Source: Amycolatopsis sp. NBC_01480
GTDB lineage: Bacteria > Actinomycetota > Actinomycetes > Mycobacteriales > Pseudonocardiaceae
Reading direction: 5' to 3'
DNA: 64,000 nt
Assembly (NCBI RefSeq): GCF_036227205.1
Contig: NZ_CP109442.1
Location: 3,348,001 to 3,412,000, forward strand
Numbering within the stretch: position 1 is the stretch's first letter; each line of letters opens with the position of its first letter. The position numbers and the translations under genes are program-made. The notes below the pieces were generated by a model. The model saw nothing but the letters and a program-made list of their open reading frames with translations. It was not told the DNA's origin and searched no databases. Of the stretch, positions 33,855 to 41,200 are shown in pieces.

Positions 33855-35747
33855 TCAGCCGGCGGGCAGGGCCGCGGCCACCTTGGCGCGGATCTGCTCG
33901 ATCCGTGACCGCAGGGCCGCCGCGTCACCGGCCAGCGGCTGGGACGCGCCGATGCCGATCGCGACCGGACCGGAGGTGTACCAGAACGCCAGCACCCGTC
34001 CGGCCGGGCTGCTGCCGGAGTAGAGGAGGTCGGTGGGCGCGGGCCCGAGCGCGGCACTCTCGAAACCGCCGCCGACCAGGTTTCCCTGCAGGCTCTTCAC
34101 CAGTACTTCGGCCTGCGCCGAAGACCCCGTGGGAACGGCGAGCAGCACCGTTCCGTTGTCGGCCTGATCGGCGTCGGCGTACGACCGGTAGACGAGTTCG
34201 TCGGCGCCCGCGGTTTTCATCAGGTCGGCGTCGGCCTGCGAGATCGCCTTCAGCTCGACGGCCTTGTCCAGCGACATCGTGGAGTTGTCCTGGCTCGGCT
34301 TCCCGGCCAGCGCCGGCAGCTTGTCCTCCAGCGTGGCCGACGGGTTGGCCGAGCCCGAAGGCGAGGGCACGGGCGGCGCCGAGACGGAGTCCGCGGTGCC
34401 CTGCTGGTCCGGCTTGCTGCCGATGTACCAGGTGAGGCCGACGATCAGCGCCAGCGCGAGCAGCACCCCGAGCGAGAGGAACAGCCACGTCGGCCGCTTC
34501 CGCCGCGGCGGCCCTTCTTCCCACAGCTGCCGGAGTTCGGGCGTCGGCGGCTTGTCCTGCTGGTCGAAGTTCGCGCCGGAGACGTCGAACAGGTCGGTGG
34601 GATTCAGGTCGGCCGGGCTGGGCGCCGTGGTCCGCCGGTTGGTGTGGAAGTCGCCCACCGCCTTGGGCTCCCAGCTCGGCGTCTGGGCGATCGACCCTTT
34701 CGACGCCCGGAACCCCTTGGCCGGCTTGGGCGCCTTCGGCTGCTTCGGTGCCTTCGCCGGTTTTCCCGGCTTCGCGTCCTCCGCCGGCTGCTCCCCGACG
34801 CCCGGCTGCACGGGATGCCAGGTCGGCTGCGGCACAGTTTGCTGCTGTTCGGCGGTCGGCAGCTGCACGGTCGACTGCTGGAAAGTCAGCTGCTGCACGG
34901 TTTGCTGCTGGGCGGCCGGTTGGGTGGCGGGGTTGGCGCTGGACCAGGTTCCGTGGCTGGTCGCGCCTGCTGGTGCACCCGCCGCATCTGCCGATGCGCC
35001 CGCCGTGCCAGCCGTGTCGGCGGTGCCCGACGCACCTGCCGCCGTGCCCGCTGCAACTGCCGCACCCGTTCCACCTGCCGCGCCCGCCGTGCCTGCCGAG
35101 TCGGCGGTGCCCGACCCACCTGCTGCCGTGTCCGCTGCACCTGCCACATTCGCCGCACCCGCCGCGGTTGCTGCGCTGGCGGTGCCGTTCGCGCTTGCGG
35201 TGGTGGAGCCGTTGTTCGCGCCTGTGGTGCTTTCCGGTCCGGTCATCTGGTTGGCCTCGTTTCGGCCCGGTGATGGCATCGAGTCGGTGGTGTCGGAGCC
35301 GTTGGCCCACTGGCCCGGCTCGGCCGAATCGCCCTGGCCACCGGGATTGCTCGGGCCACTCTGCCTACCGGAACTGCTCGGGTCACCGAGGCCACTTTGC
35401 TCGCCGAAACTGCTCGGGCCACCCTGCCCACCGAGGCCGCTTTGCTCGCCGAAGCCGCCCTGCCCACTCTGCCCACCGGAACCGCCTTGCCCACCGGAAC
35501 TGCTCGGCCCACTGGCCCACCGCACGGGCGGCTCGCCTTTCCACCGGCCCGCGGCCGGTTCGGCGACGGGCCAGACGCCGGCGTTGGCGGAGCCCGCGGG
35601 CCGCAGCGGGGAGGCGACCGGGGAGGCCGCGCCGCCGCCGGAGGCCTCCGCCAGCAGCTCTTCCCGCTTGCGCCGGTGCTCGGCGTGGCCGATCCGGCCG
35701 GCCGACAGATCGGCGTCCAGTCGGCGGAGCTCTTCCTGCCAGCTCAT
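33855..35747 (-). CDS. Membrane-anchored paralog with long Gly/Ala/Thr-rich region
   Basis: 630 residues from the ATG at 35747. Same N-terminal module as the downstream gene (SWQEELRRLDADLSAGRI). Low-complexity segments then follow: Gly/Ser/Gln repeats (~75-140), Ala/Thr/Gly repeats (~175-275), Gln-rich (~285-320), and a Lys/Pro/Ala stretch. One membrane helix lies at ~430-452, then a ~170-residue outer domain containing DNGTVLLAVPTGSSAQAEVL. The domain order matches the downstream paralog, which suggests tandem duplication with tail divergence. 142 bp separate the two genes. Confidence 0.75.
   Translation of the reverse strand: MSWQEELRRLDADLSAGRIGHAEHRRKREELLAEASGGGAASPVASPLRPAGSANAGVWPVAEPAAGRWKGEPPVRWASGPSSSGGQGGSGGQSGQGGFGEQSGLGGQGGPSSFGEQSGLGDPSSSGRQSGPSNPGGQGDSAEPGQWANGSDTTDSMPSPGRNEANQMTGPESTTGANNGSTTASANGTASAATAAGAANVAGAADTAAGGSGTADSAGTAGAAGGTGAAVAAGTAAGASGTADTAGTAGASADAAGAPAGATSHGTWSSANPATQPAAQQQTVQQLTFQQSTVQLPTAEQQQTVPQPTWHPVQPGVGEQPAEDAKPGKPAKAPKQPKAPKPAKGFRASKGSIAQTPSWEPKAVGDFHTNRRTTAPSPADLNPTDLFDVSGANFDQQDKPPTPELRQLWEEGPPRRKRPTWLFLSLGVLLALALIVGLTWYIGSKPDQQGTADSVSAPPVPSPSGSANPSATLEDKLPALAGKPSQDNSTMSLDKAVELKAISQADADLMKTAGADELVYRSYADADQADNGTVLLAVPTGSSAQAEVLVKSLQGNLVGGGFESAALGPAPTDLLYSGSSPAGRVLAFWYTSGPVAIGIGASQPLAGDAAALRSRIEQIRAKVAAALPAG
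34950..35520. repeat. Low-complexity coding repeats (Gly/Ser and Ala/Thr/Gly)
   Basis: Short degenerate DNA units repeat within the gene at 33855-35747: GCC/GTG/CCC-rich units at ~34960-35190 encoding Ala-Gly-Thr, and GCTCGGGCCACC-like units at ~35345-35510 encoding Gly-Ser-Gln. Such tracts change length easily by slippage, so they are prone to variation between strains and to assembly error. Confidence 0.7.
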
Positions 35748-35893
35748 CAAGCAACCCCCTGCCACCGGTTCGGGCGATAGTGTTCCATGCCCCCGGGCCT
35801 GCGGAGGTTCCGGTTTGATCGACTTCTCGGGCGAGATCATGGCGCGCGAATCGCGCCAAGTCCAGGGTGGGGTCCGCTCCGTAGGATCGGTGT

Positions 35894-36382
35894 ATGTCGT
35901 CCGCTCGCGGCGAGCTCGCCGCCCTGGCCGTTGACCGGCTCGCCGGCCGGGCCGTGTACTCCGGTGACCTGGTCGACGCCGGGCACCGCGCGCTGGTCGA
36001 GGGAGTGGACTCGCCTTCGCTGCCGGAGCTGGCCGGGCTCGGCCGGGACGACGCCGATGCGCCGGATGTGTTCGCCCGGGTCGTCCACGAGCTGGGCATC
36101 GAGTTGCCGGCCGACGCCACCGCCGCGCGTTGGCAGCTGCTCGGCGAAAGCCTCGGCGCGATGGTGCGCGGCGAGGCGACGCCGGCGAAGACCAGCCGGC
36201 CCTTCTCGGAGTTCGACCGCCTGCTGGGCCGTCCGGGTGTACTTCGCGAGCTCGTCCGCTGGTTCGCGATGCTCGACTCCTGGATCCCCACCGACCTCAC
36301 GCCGGTCAGCTTCTGTGAGCAGCAGATCCTCGAACAGGCCCGGCTCGTGCTGGCCGGACCGTGGCCGCCCGTCACCCGTTGA
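35894..36382 (+). CDS. Hypothetical cytoplasmic protein
   Basis: 162 residues, ATG with only a weak upstream purine stretch. Acidic, helical, with no signal peptide, membrane helix or cysteine cluster. Features such as LGIELPADATAARWQLLGESL and FSEFDRLLGRPGVLRELVRWF do not match a family I know. It is divergent from the membrane-anchored paralog and ends at the -35 region of the LexA-box promoter that drives the next gene. Confidence 0.65.
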   Translation: MSSARGELAALAVDRLAGRAVYSGDLVDAGHRALVEGVDSPSLPELAGLGRDDADAPDVFARVVHELGIELPADATAARWQLLGESLGAMVRGEATPAKTSRPFSEFDRLLGRPGVLRELVRWFAMLDSWIPTDLTPVSFCEQQILEQARLVLAGPWPPVTR

Positions 36383-36411
36383 GACGCAAAAACTGTCGTA
36401 CATATGTTCTA
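36379..36411 (+). promoter_or_regulatory. Promoter overlapped by a LexA (SOS) box
   Basis: -35 TTGAGA (36379-36384), 18-bp spacer, -10 TATGTT (36403-36408). TCGTACATATGTTCTA at 36396-36411 matches the mycobacterial-type LexA consensus TCGAAC-N4-GTTCGA at 10 of 12 defined positions, and it covers the -10 element, the expected place for repression. The patch is strikingly AT-rich for this genome. Confidence 0.65.
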
Positions 36412-36482
36412 AAATGGGCAGTGTCCAGGGGAGATGCCGTCCGAGCCACGGGCGGCGTCCAGGAGTTCGGAAGGCGGCTGCC

Positions 36483-37103
36483 ATGCCCGTTGCAGGATCG
36501 GCCTACATCACGCTGCCCACGTTCGTCGGGTACAGCGCGAGTTCGGGGCCCTCGCGCTCGTCGTTCGTGCGCCGCCAGCGGAAGTTGTACGAGGACCCGG
36601 CGCGGGCCGCGTTCAACTACTACCGCCGGGCGGCCAACGCGGTCCGCGCCGGCCGCGCCGCGAGACAGGACGAGGTGGCGATGCGCTCCCTGGTCCACAA
36701 CGCCGACGACCGCACGCGCCCGCACTACTCCGCCATCGCCGAGGGCTGGCTGCGCTACCTCGGCCGCCGCGACCCGAGGCTGGTCGAGGTCGGGCGGGCG
36801 CGGATCCCGCTCGGCGAGCTGGAGGTGGGCGTCAGCCCGCAGCTCGGCCTGCGCAAGAGCAACGGCCGCCGGTACGCCACCTGGCTCTACTTCAAGGAGG
36901 AGCCGCTGAGCCGTGACGCCGCGCAGCTCGCGCTGTGGCTGCTTGACCAGGGCATGCCGGACCTGCTGCCGGGCGGGGAGCCGCTGGTCGTGGATGTCCG
37001 CCGGGCCAAGGAGTTCACGCTCACCGCGCGCGATCGCGAGCGGCTGCGGCCGTGGGCGCGCAGTGAGGCGTCGGCGTTCATGACGTTGTGGGAGGCCGCG
37101 TGA
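36483..37103 (+). CDS. Hypothetical protein, probable SOS-regulon member
   Basis: 206 residues from the ATG at 36483, with GGAAGG 8 nt upstream. Basic N-terminal half (SSFVRRQRKLYEDPARAAFNY, YYRRAANAVRAGRAARQDEV). The central part has GLRKSNGRRYATWLYFKEEPL and the C-terminal part VVDVRRAKEFTLTARDRERL. No membrane helix or known nuclease, polymerase or toxin motif. The excess of Arg/Lys would suit nucleic-acid binding. It is the first gene after the LexA-box promoter, so DNA-damage induction is the main clue to function. I do not recognise the family. Confidence 0.7.
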   Translation: MPVAGSAYITLPTFVGYSASSGPSRSSFVRRQRKLYEDPARAAFNYYRRAANAVRAGRAARQDEVAMRSLVHNADDRTRPHYSAIAEGWLRYLGRRDPRLVEVGRARIPLGELEVGVSPQLGLRKSNGRRYATWLYFKEEPLSRDAAQLALWLLDQGMPDLLPGGEPLVVDVRRAKEFTLTARDRERLRPWARSEASAFMTLWEAA

Positions 37104-37312
37104 GCTGAGCTCCGCCCGGGGCGTGCGGGGCCGTTCACCCGTACGCTCTGGGCGCCCGCCGGGTCGCTCACGGAGAGCCACCACGTACCGTCACTGTTCG
37201 AACGCGCCGTGGCGAAGATCGGCTGCACACGGCCACTGCGAAAGAACGCACCCGGTCGGGTGACGGATTCGCGGTAGGCCTGGCTGGACTGGACATTCGG
37301 GGCGTCGGACAC
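36887..37312 (-). CDS. Doubtful ORF or gene remnant
   Basis: A minus-strand frame of up to 141 codons from a GTG at 37312 with GGGAAAG four bases upstream. The first ~70 codons lie in the gap between two plus-strand genes and have G/C-rich third positions and a plausible sequence (ATARSNSDGTWWLSVSDPAG). The rest runs antisense to the gene ending at 37103 and is Ser/Arg-rich, like an antisense artefact. It may be a truncated gene whose original 3' end is lost. Confidence 0.3.
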   Translation of the reverse strand: MSDAPNVQSSQAYRESVTRPGAFFRSGRVQPIFATARSNSDGTWWLSVSDPAGAQSVRVNGPARPGRSSAHAASHNVMNADASLRAHGRSRSRSRAVSVNSLARRTSTTSGSPPGSRSGMPWSSSHSASCAASRLSGSSLK

Positions 37313-37362
37313 GAAGCTTTCCCGCAGTCTTCATCCCGGCCGATAACCCCGAGGTCGAATAA

Positions 37363-37905
37363 GTGAACGCAGCAGCCTGGGAGCCGCTCTCGCGAGTGGC
37401 CGACGAGCCCGCCTGGTACTGGGTCTACAACAAGCTCGGCTTCTGGCCGAGCACCTTCGCGCACGACTGGCCCGGCTTCCGCGAGCCCGCGCCGTCGCGG
37501 ACCTGGGACCTTTCTGCGGGTGACTACGACCGCGGGTCGGCCGAGTTCCGGCTCGGCCCGTACACGGTCGACGAGCCGGAGATCGCCAGGATCGTGCTGG
37601 CGGCGCTGAAGGACTCCGTCGGCCCGGACGACTGGCTGTGGGTCCTGCACTGGCAGCACCAGTCGTTCAAGTTCTGGCCGCACCGCATGGCCGAGGGCGC
37701 CGCCTGGCCGGTCCCGGTCTTCCCGCGCGGCGACTACCACCTCTTCCTCGCCGAGGACTTCAGTTACGGCACGCTCGGCCACCCGTGGGAGCGCACGCTC
37801 TGCGCGTTCGGCGAAAAGCTCCTCCCCGCCGTGGAGCGGCATGGCGAGGGCGTGCTGACCAAAGTCCTGCGCCGCGACGGCTCGCCCAGCGCACTGGCGC
37901 GCTGA
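37363..37905 (+). CDS. DUF2716 family protein
   Basis: 180 residues, GTG at 37363 with GAGG 8 nt upstream. It matches DUF2716 by AWYWVYNKLGFWPSTFAHDW, TWDLSAG and the later WVLHWQHQSFKFWPHR and YHLFLAEDFSYGTLGHPWE. Cytoplasmic, aromatic-rich. The molecular role of the family is unknown; members are often found among immunity-type or orphan accessory genes. Here it is 96 bp upstream of an Imm7 gene on the same strand. Confidence 0.82.
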   Translation: MNAAAWEPLSRVADEPAWYWVYNKLGFWPSTFAHDWPGFREPAPSRTWDLSAGDYDRGSAEFRLGPYTVDEPEIARIVLAALKDSVGPDDWLWVLHWQHQSFKFWPHRMAEGAAWPVPVFPRGDYHLFLAEDFSYGTLGHPWERTLCAFGEKLLPAVERHGEGVLTKVLRRDGSPSALAR

Positions 37906-38001
37906 GCACCCGCGCCGGCTCGAAGATCAAGTGCGCCGGCGCGGCCGGACCCCGGCGCACCGGAGCATTGGCGCAGCTAGCGGCGCTGCTACCTTCTGCG
38001 G

Positions 38002-38403
38002 GTGTTCGAATACCACGGCTGGGTGACCATCGCCGCCACCACGAGCGGCGACGACGACGCGGCGCTGCTCGAGCGCCTCATCGAGCGGGTCCACCGCGCC
38101 ATCCGCGACAGCGACGCGCTCGACCTGGTCGACCTGCGCTGGAGCGCCGGCCTGCCGATGCTCCACCTCGGCGGCTTCGACAAACACGGCGGCGGGATCG
38201 CCCCCGAACTGCTGAAGACCTTCTCCCGCGTGGGCGAACTCGCGCCCGGCTCGTACGGCCTCCTGCACGTCTGGGACGACCAGGATCCCGAGCACGACAA
38301 CGAGTTCCGCGTTTTCCGCATGGCCCGCGGCCAGGTCACCGAGCACCCCGACACCCACCTCACCCCGGTCGCGCCGACGGTCCTGGACGTCTACGAACTC
38401 TGA
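38002..38403 (+). CDS. Imm7-family immunity protein
   Basis: 133 residues from a GTG. FEYHGWVTI at the N-terminus and GSYGLLHVWDDQDPEHDNEF are the marks of the Imm7 immunity family, which protects against polymorphic-toxin domains. No toxin gene lies within several kilobases, so this is an orphan immunity gene, either guarding against neighbours' toxins or reused for another task. It ends 14 bp before a very strong terminator. Confidence 0.85.
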   Translation: MFEYHGWVTIAATTSGDDDAALLERLIERVHRAIRDSDALDLVDLRWSAGLPMLHLGGFDKHGGGIAPELLKTFSRVGELAPGSYGLLHVWDDQDPEHDNEFRVFRMARGQVTEHPDTHLTPVAPTVLDVYEL

Positions 38404-38417
38404 ACCCCGCGAACGCA

Positions 38418-38457
38418 CGAACGGTCCCCTCGCGACGAAACGCGAGGGGACCGTTCG
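38418..38457. terminator. Perfect 17-bp hairpin
   Basis: Arms 38418-38434 and 38441-38457 are perfectly complementary with a 6-nt loop, followed by CTTT. It lies between the convergent genes ending at 38403 and 38498 and can stop both. Confidence 0.92.
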
Positions 38458-38497
38458 CTTTCACGGTCCGCGCCGAGGTGCGGACAAGTACTTCCGC

Positions 38498-39967
38498 CTA
38501 ATGGTGCTTCGGCGTCTGCGGCCGGTGGCCGGGCTCCTGGTGCGGCGGCTGCTGGTTCGTGCCGGGGAAGGTCGGGGCCGGCAGGTTCGCCGCCTCGTAG
38601 CGGGAAAGTGTGAGCGGGCCGCTCGTGTCCGGCAGGGTCGGCGGCTGGGCCTTGTGGTCGTCGAAGCGGAAGGCCGAGGTGAGGTCGCCGAAGGTCTGGC
38701 GGCGCCAGTCCGAGATGTTGGGCTCGGCCACACCGGTCACCTTCTCCAGGAACTGCAGGGTCGAGGTGTGGTCGAAGGTTTCGCTGCACACCCAGCCGCC
38801 CGCGGTCCACGGCGAGATCACGATCGCCGGCACGCGGTAGCCGCCGCCGACCGAAAGGCCGTTGCCCTTCGTGCCGCCCGGCGAGGTCTTGGTGACGAAC
38901 TCGTGCGGCGTGCCCGGCGCCGGCACCGGCGGGATGACGTGGTCGAACAGGCCGTCGTTCTCGTCGTAGTTGAGAATGAACACGGTCTTCGCCCACACGT
39001 CCGGGTTGGACGCGATCGCGTCGATCTTCGACGCCACGAACGCCGCGCCCTCGGCGGGCGTGTAGTCCGGGTGCTCCGAGGCGGTCGAGGTGCAGATGAT
39101 CCACGAGACCGTCGGCAGCTTGTCGTTGCGCGCGTCGTACTCGAACTGGCCCTCGGGACGGTGGGTCAGCCCGTTCACCGCGAGCGGCGAACCGGCCGGC
39201 GCGTTCTTGAAGTTCGCGAAGTTCTCCAGCATGTTGCAGCCGTAGGTGTCGCTCTGCTCGTACACCTTCCAGCTCACGCCGGCCGCCTGCAGCCGCTCCG
39301 CGTAGGTGGTCCAGGTGTAGCCGCCGGCCGGGGCGTTGTTGTCCAGGATCGGGCCGCCGTGCTCGCCGTCCGGGTCGACCGTGCCGGTCATCCACATCAT
39401 CCGGTTCGGCCAGGTCGGGCCGAGCACCGAGCAGTGGTAGGCGTCGCAGATCGTGAACGCCTCGGCCAGCGCGAACTGGAACGGCAGGTCGGCGCGGGTG
39501 TGGTAGCCCATCACGTACGGGCCGTTCTTGCCGTCGGCCTTGCGGTGCGCGGGCAGCCAGCTGTCCATCTTGCCGCCGTTGAGCGCGTCGTGCTGCACCT
39601 GCCAGGCGTGGGAGGTGGACGGGATCTTCTGCGCGTTGGTGGCGTGCGTGTCGAGGTGGAACGGCAGCGCGTAGCCGGCCGGGTTCTGGCTGTCCGGCTG
39701 GTAGAAGACCGGCTTGCCGTTCGGCAGCTTGGCGGCGTTGGGGTCGTTGAAGCCGCGGACGCCGGACAGCGTCCCGAAGTAGTGGTCGAACGACCGGTTC
39801 TCCTGCATCAGCAGCACGACGTGCTCGATGTCCTTGAGCGATCCGTGCTGGGGCGCGCCCTGGGCCAGCGCCTTCTGGACGCTGGGCGGGAGGAGGGTGG
39901 CCGCGGCGGCGGTGGCGGCGGCCCCGGCGGCAGAGCCGAGGAGACGACGGCGAGTCAGTTCGGTCAT
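38498..39967 (-). CDS. Tat-exported phospholipase C (phosphoesterase family)
   Basis: 489 residues from the ATG at 39967, with GAGGG 8 nt upstream; a GTG three codons earlier is badly spaced. The Tat signal is LTRRRLLGSAAGAAAT, ending near ALAQG. The catalytic domain has the family motifs HVVLLMQENRSFDHYFGTLS, GPTWPNRMMWMTG and NYDENDGLFDHV, whose Glu, Asn, Asp and His bind the metal. It is the bacterial PLC/AcpA superfamily, cleaving phosphate esters of lipids outside the cell. The His/Pro-rich C-terminus is short, and the C-terminal DUF756 repeats of larger phosphocholine-specific enzymes are absent. Confidence 0.9.
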   Translation of the reverse strand: MTELTRRRLLGSAAGAAATAAAATLLPPSVQKALAQGAPQHGSLKDIEHVVLLMQENRSFDHYFGTLSGVRGFNDPNAAKLPNGKPVFYQPDSQNPAGYALPFHLDTHATNAQKIPSTSHAWQVQHDALNGGKMDSWLPAHRKADGKNGPYVMGYHTRADLPFQFALAEAFTICDAYHCSVLGPTWPNRMMWMTGTVDPDGEHGGPILDNNAPAGGYTWTTYAERLQAAGVSWKVYEQSDTYGCNMLENFANFKNAPAGSPLAVNGLTHRPEGQFEYDARNDKLPTVSWIICTSTASEHPDYTPAEGAAFVASKIDAIASNPDVWAKTVFILNYDENDGLFDHVIPPVPAPGTPHEFVTKTSPGGTKGNGLSVGGGYRVPAIVISPWTAGGWVCSETFDHTSTLQFLEKVTGVAEPNISDWRRQTFGDLTSAFRFDDHKAQPPTLPDTSGPLTLSRYEAANLPAPTFPGTNQQPPHQEPGHRPQTPKHH

Positions 39968-40090
39968 GGCAGTCACCCTCGTTGCGCTGCGGTCACGGGA
40001 AAAGGGTCCGCGAAGAACGAACAGGGAACACCGGGTGAAAACATCCGCCGAACCGGCCGATCCCGGAGGAACCGGCCGGTCCGCGCGCGG

Positions 40091-40678
40091 TCAGAACGTG
40101 ACGTCCGCGCATTGGTAGAAGGCGTTGCCGGTGTCCGCGATGTCCCAGACGCCGACGATCATGTGCCGTCCCGACTTGCCGGACGGCAGCGTGCCGGTGT
40201 GCGACACGCTGGTCGGCGGCTGCTGCCCGTTGTAGGGCACGGTGAGGAACGGCGTGAGGTCGAGCTGCGCCCGGGTGAGCGGCGCGGTCGGGTCCCAGCC
40301 GTCCTTGGTGACGAAGTAGCGGAACGACGTCGTGGCATGGGCCGCGGTCAGCGTCCACTTGAAGGTGTAGGTCCCGCCGCTGGTCAGCTGGACGGTCGGC
40401 CAGGTCCCGCCGCGCATGTCGTCGAGCTGCGCGAATCTGCTGATGCCGGCCGAGCAGATCTGGCCGTCCGCGGGCCCGGCCCCGGGAAACCCTTTGGGCC
40501 CCTCTGTGCTCTGTGGCTCGTACTGGATGTCGCCGCAATCGCTGACGGCCCCGATCGAGCAGTTGTACGCCCGGCTCGGCGGCGCCGTCGTGTACCCGTG
40601 CCCCCATGCGACGCCGGTCCACACCAGCGGAAGCGCGAGCGCTCCGGCCAAAGCCACCAAAACCTTCTTCGTGCGCAT
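40091..40678 (-). CDS. AA10 lytic polysaccharide monooxygenase (chitin-binding type)
   Basis: 195 residues from the ATG at 40678 (GAGAGGAG 4 nt upstream; an upstream in-frame start is not supported). A signal peptide ends VAWG, so the mature enzyme starts HGYTTAPPSRAYNC, the N-terminal His of the copper histidine brace. The second brace His is in TAAHATTSFRYF. Cysteines and the Phe in GNAFYQCADVTF complete the AA10 pattern. It oxidatively cleaves crystalline chitin or cellulose outside the cell. No extra carbohydrate-binding module. Upstream are a DasR-like box and a 12-bp tandem repeat. Confidence 0.92.
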   Translation of the reverse strand: MRTKKVLVALAGALALPLVWTGVAWGHGYTTAPPSRAYNCSIGAVSDCGDIQYEPQSTEGPKGFPGAGPADGQICSAGISRFAQLDDMRGGTWPTVQLTSGGTYTFKWTLTAAHATTSFRYFVTKDGWDPTAPLTRAQLDLTPFLTVPYNGQQPPTSVSHTGTLPSGKSGRHMIVGVWDIADTGNAFYQCADVTF

Positions 40679-40688
40679 GTGACTCCTC

Positions 40689-40712
40689 TCACAGAGTGTG
40701 TCACAGAGTGTG
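40689..40712. repeat. Perfect 12-bp tandem repeat in the LPMO promoter
   Basis: TCACAGAGTGTG occurs twice without a gap (40689-40700, 40701-40712), between the putative -35 (AGTCAA on the plus strand, 40721-40726, i.e. TTGACT) and the LPMO ribosome-binding site. Read on the minus strand each unit contains a TCACA/TGTGA-like dyad. It resembles the paired 12-bp repeats of Streptomyces chitinase promoters in layout, not in sequence. Confidence 0.7.
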
Positions 40713-40724
40713 AACCAATCAGTC

Positions 40725-40740
40725 AATGGTTCAGACCACT
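40725..40740. promoter_or_regulatory. DasR-like response element
   Basis: On the minus strand the 16 bases read AGTGGTCTGAACCATT and match the DasR consensus AGTGGTCTAGACCACT at 13 of 16 positions. The site borders the -35 element of the LPMO gene. DasR represses chitin and N-acetylglucosamine genes until amino-sugar phosphates are present. Confidence 0.6.
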
Positions 40741-40873
40741 AAACGCCGCAACTCGGCCATCAGCGCTCGGCGCAGCAAGTTGGGCCGCCTGGCGGCTGCG
40801 ACACCCACCCGTGCTGGTTCAGCACCGTCCGCACCGTGGGGGTCCGGGGGCTCGGCCCCCGGGAGATATGGCG

Positions 40874-40912
40874 AGGGGTCCGTGTTCGCGCTTTCTGCGA
40901 ACACGGACCCCT
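40874..40912 (-). terminator. Terminator of the tRNA-Gly gene
   Basis: A perfect 16-bp stem (40874-40889 with 40897-40912) and a 7-nt loop begin 7 bp after the tRNA 3' end. A second 8-bp GC hairpin at 40844-40862 follows. Confidence 0.85.
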
Positions 40913-40919
40913 GACCGCG

Positions 40920-40992
40920 AGCGGATGACGGGATTCGAACCCGCGACCCTCACCTTGGCAAGGTGATGCGCTACCAGCTGCGCTACATCCGC
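40920..40992 (-). tRNA. tRNA-Gly (anticodon GCC)
   Basis: 73 nt forming a full cloverleaf: acceptor GCGGATG/CATCCGC, D-arm GCGC-AGCTGGTA-GCGC, anticodon stem TCACC/GGTGA around TTGCCAA, T-arm with GGTTCGAAT. Anticodon GCC reads GGC and GGT glycine codons. CCA is not encoded. A TATAGA -10 sequence at 41026-41031 (minus strand) and a 7-bp hairpin at 40996-41013 lie upstream in the leader. Confidence 0.96.
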
Positions 40993-41200
40993 GTGCACCA
41001 AGCTTCCTTGGTGTTGGGAACACTCTATACGGCCGGTCTGCTGCCACTTTCGGGGGGCCCGGCCTGCGGATCGGCATGACTCGACCCGGTGCTTCGGTGT
41101 CACATCGGGCGTACAAGGGGTGACGACGGGCTTTTCCCTCCGTATGGTGTCCCCATTCGACCGAACGGTGAATCCTTCGGGGGAGGAGGTGCCTTGCCGG

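Noticed and set aside
37180..37200. GTTCGAAC-containing sequence as a second LexA box
   Set aside because: It has the half-site but not the TCGAAC-N4-GTTCGA spacing, and it lies inside the doubtful ORF without a promoter.
40053..40082. GAACCGGCCG repeat as terminator between the LPMO and phospholipase genes
   Set aside because: The two copies are mainly direct repeats; pairing is poor compared with the clear hairpins nearby.
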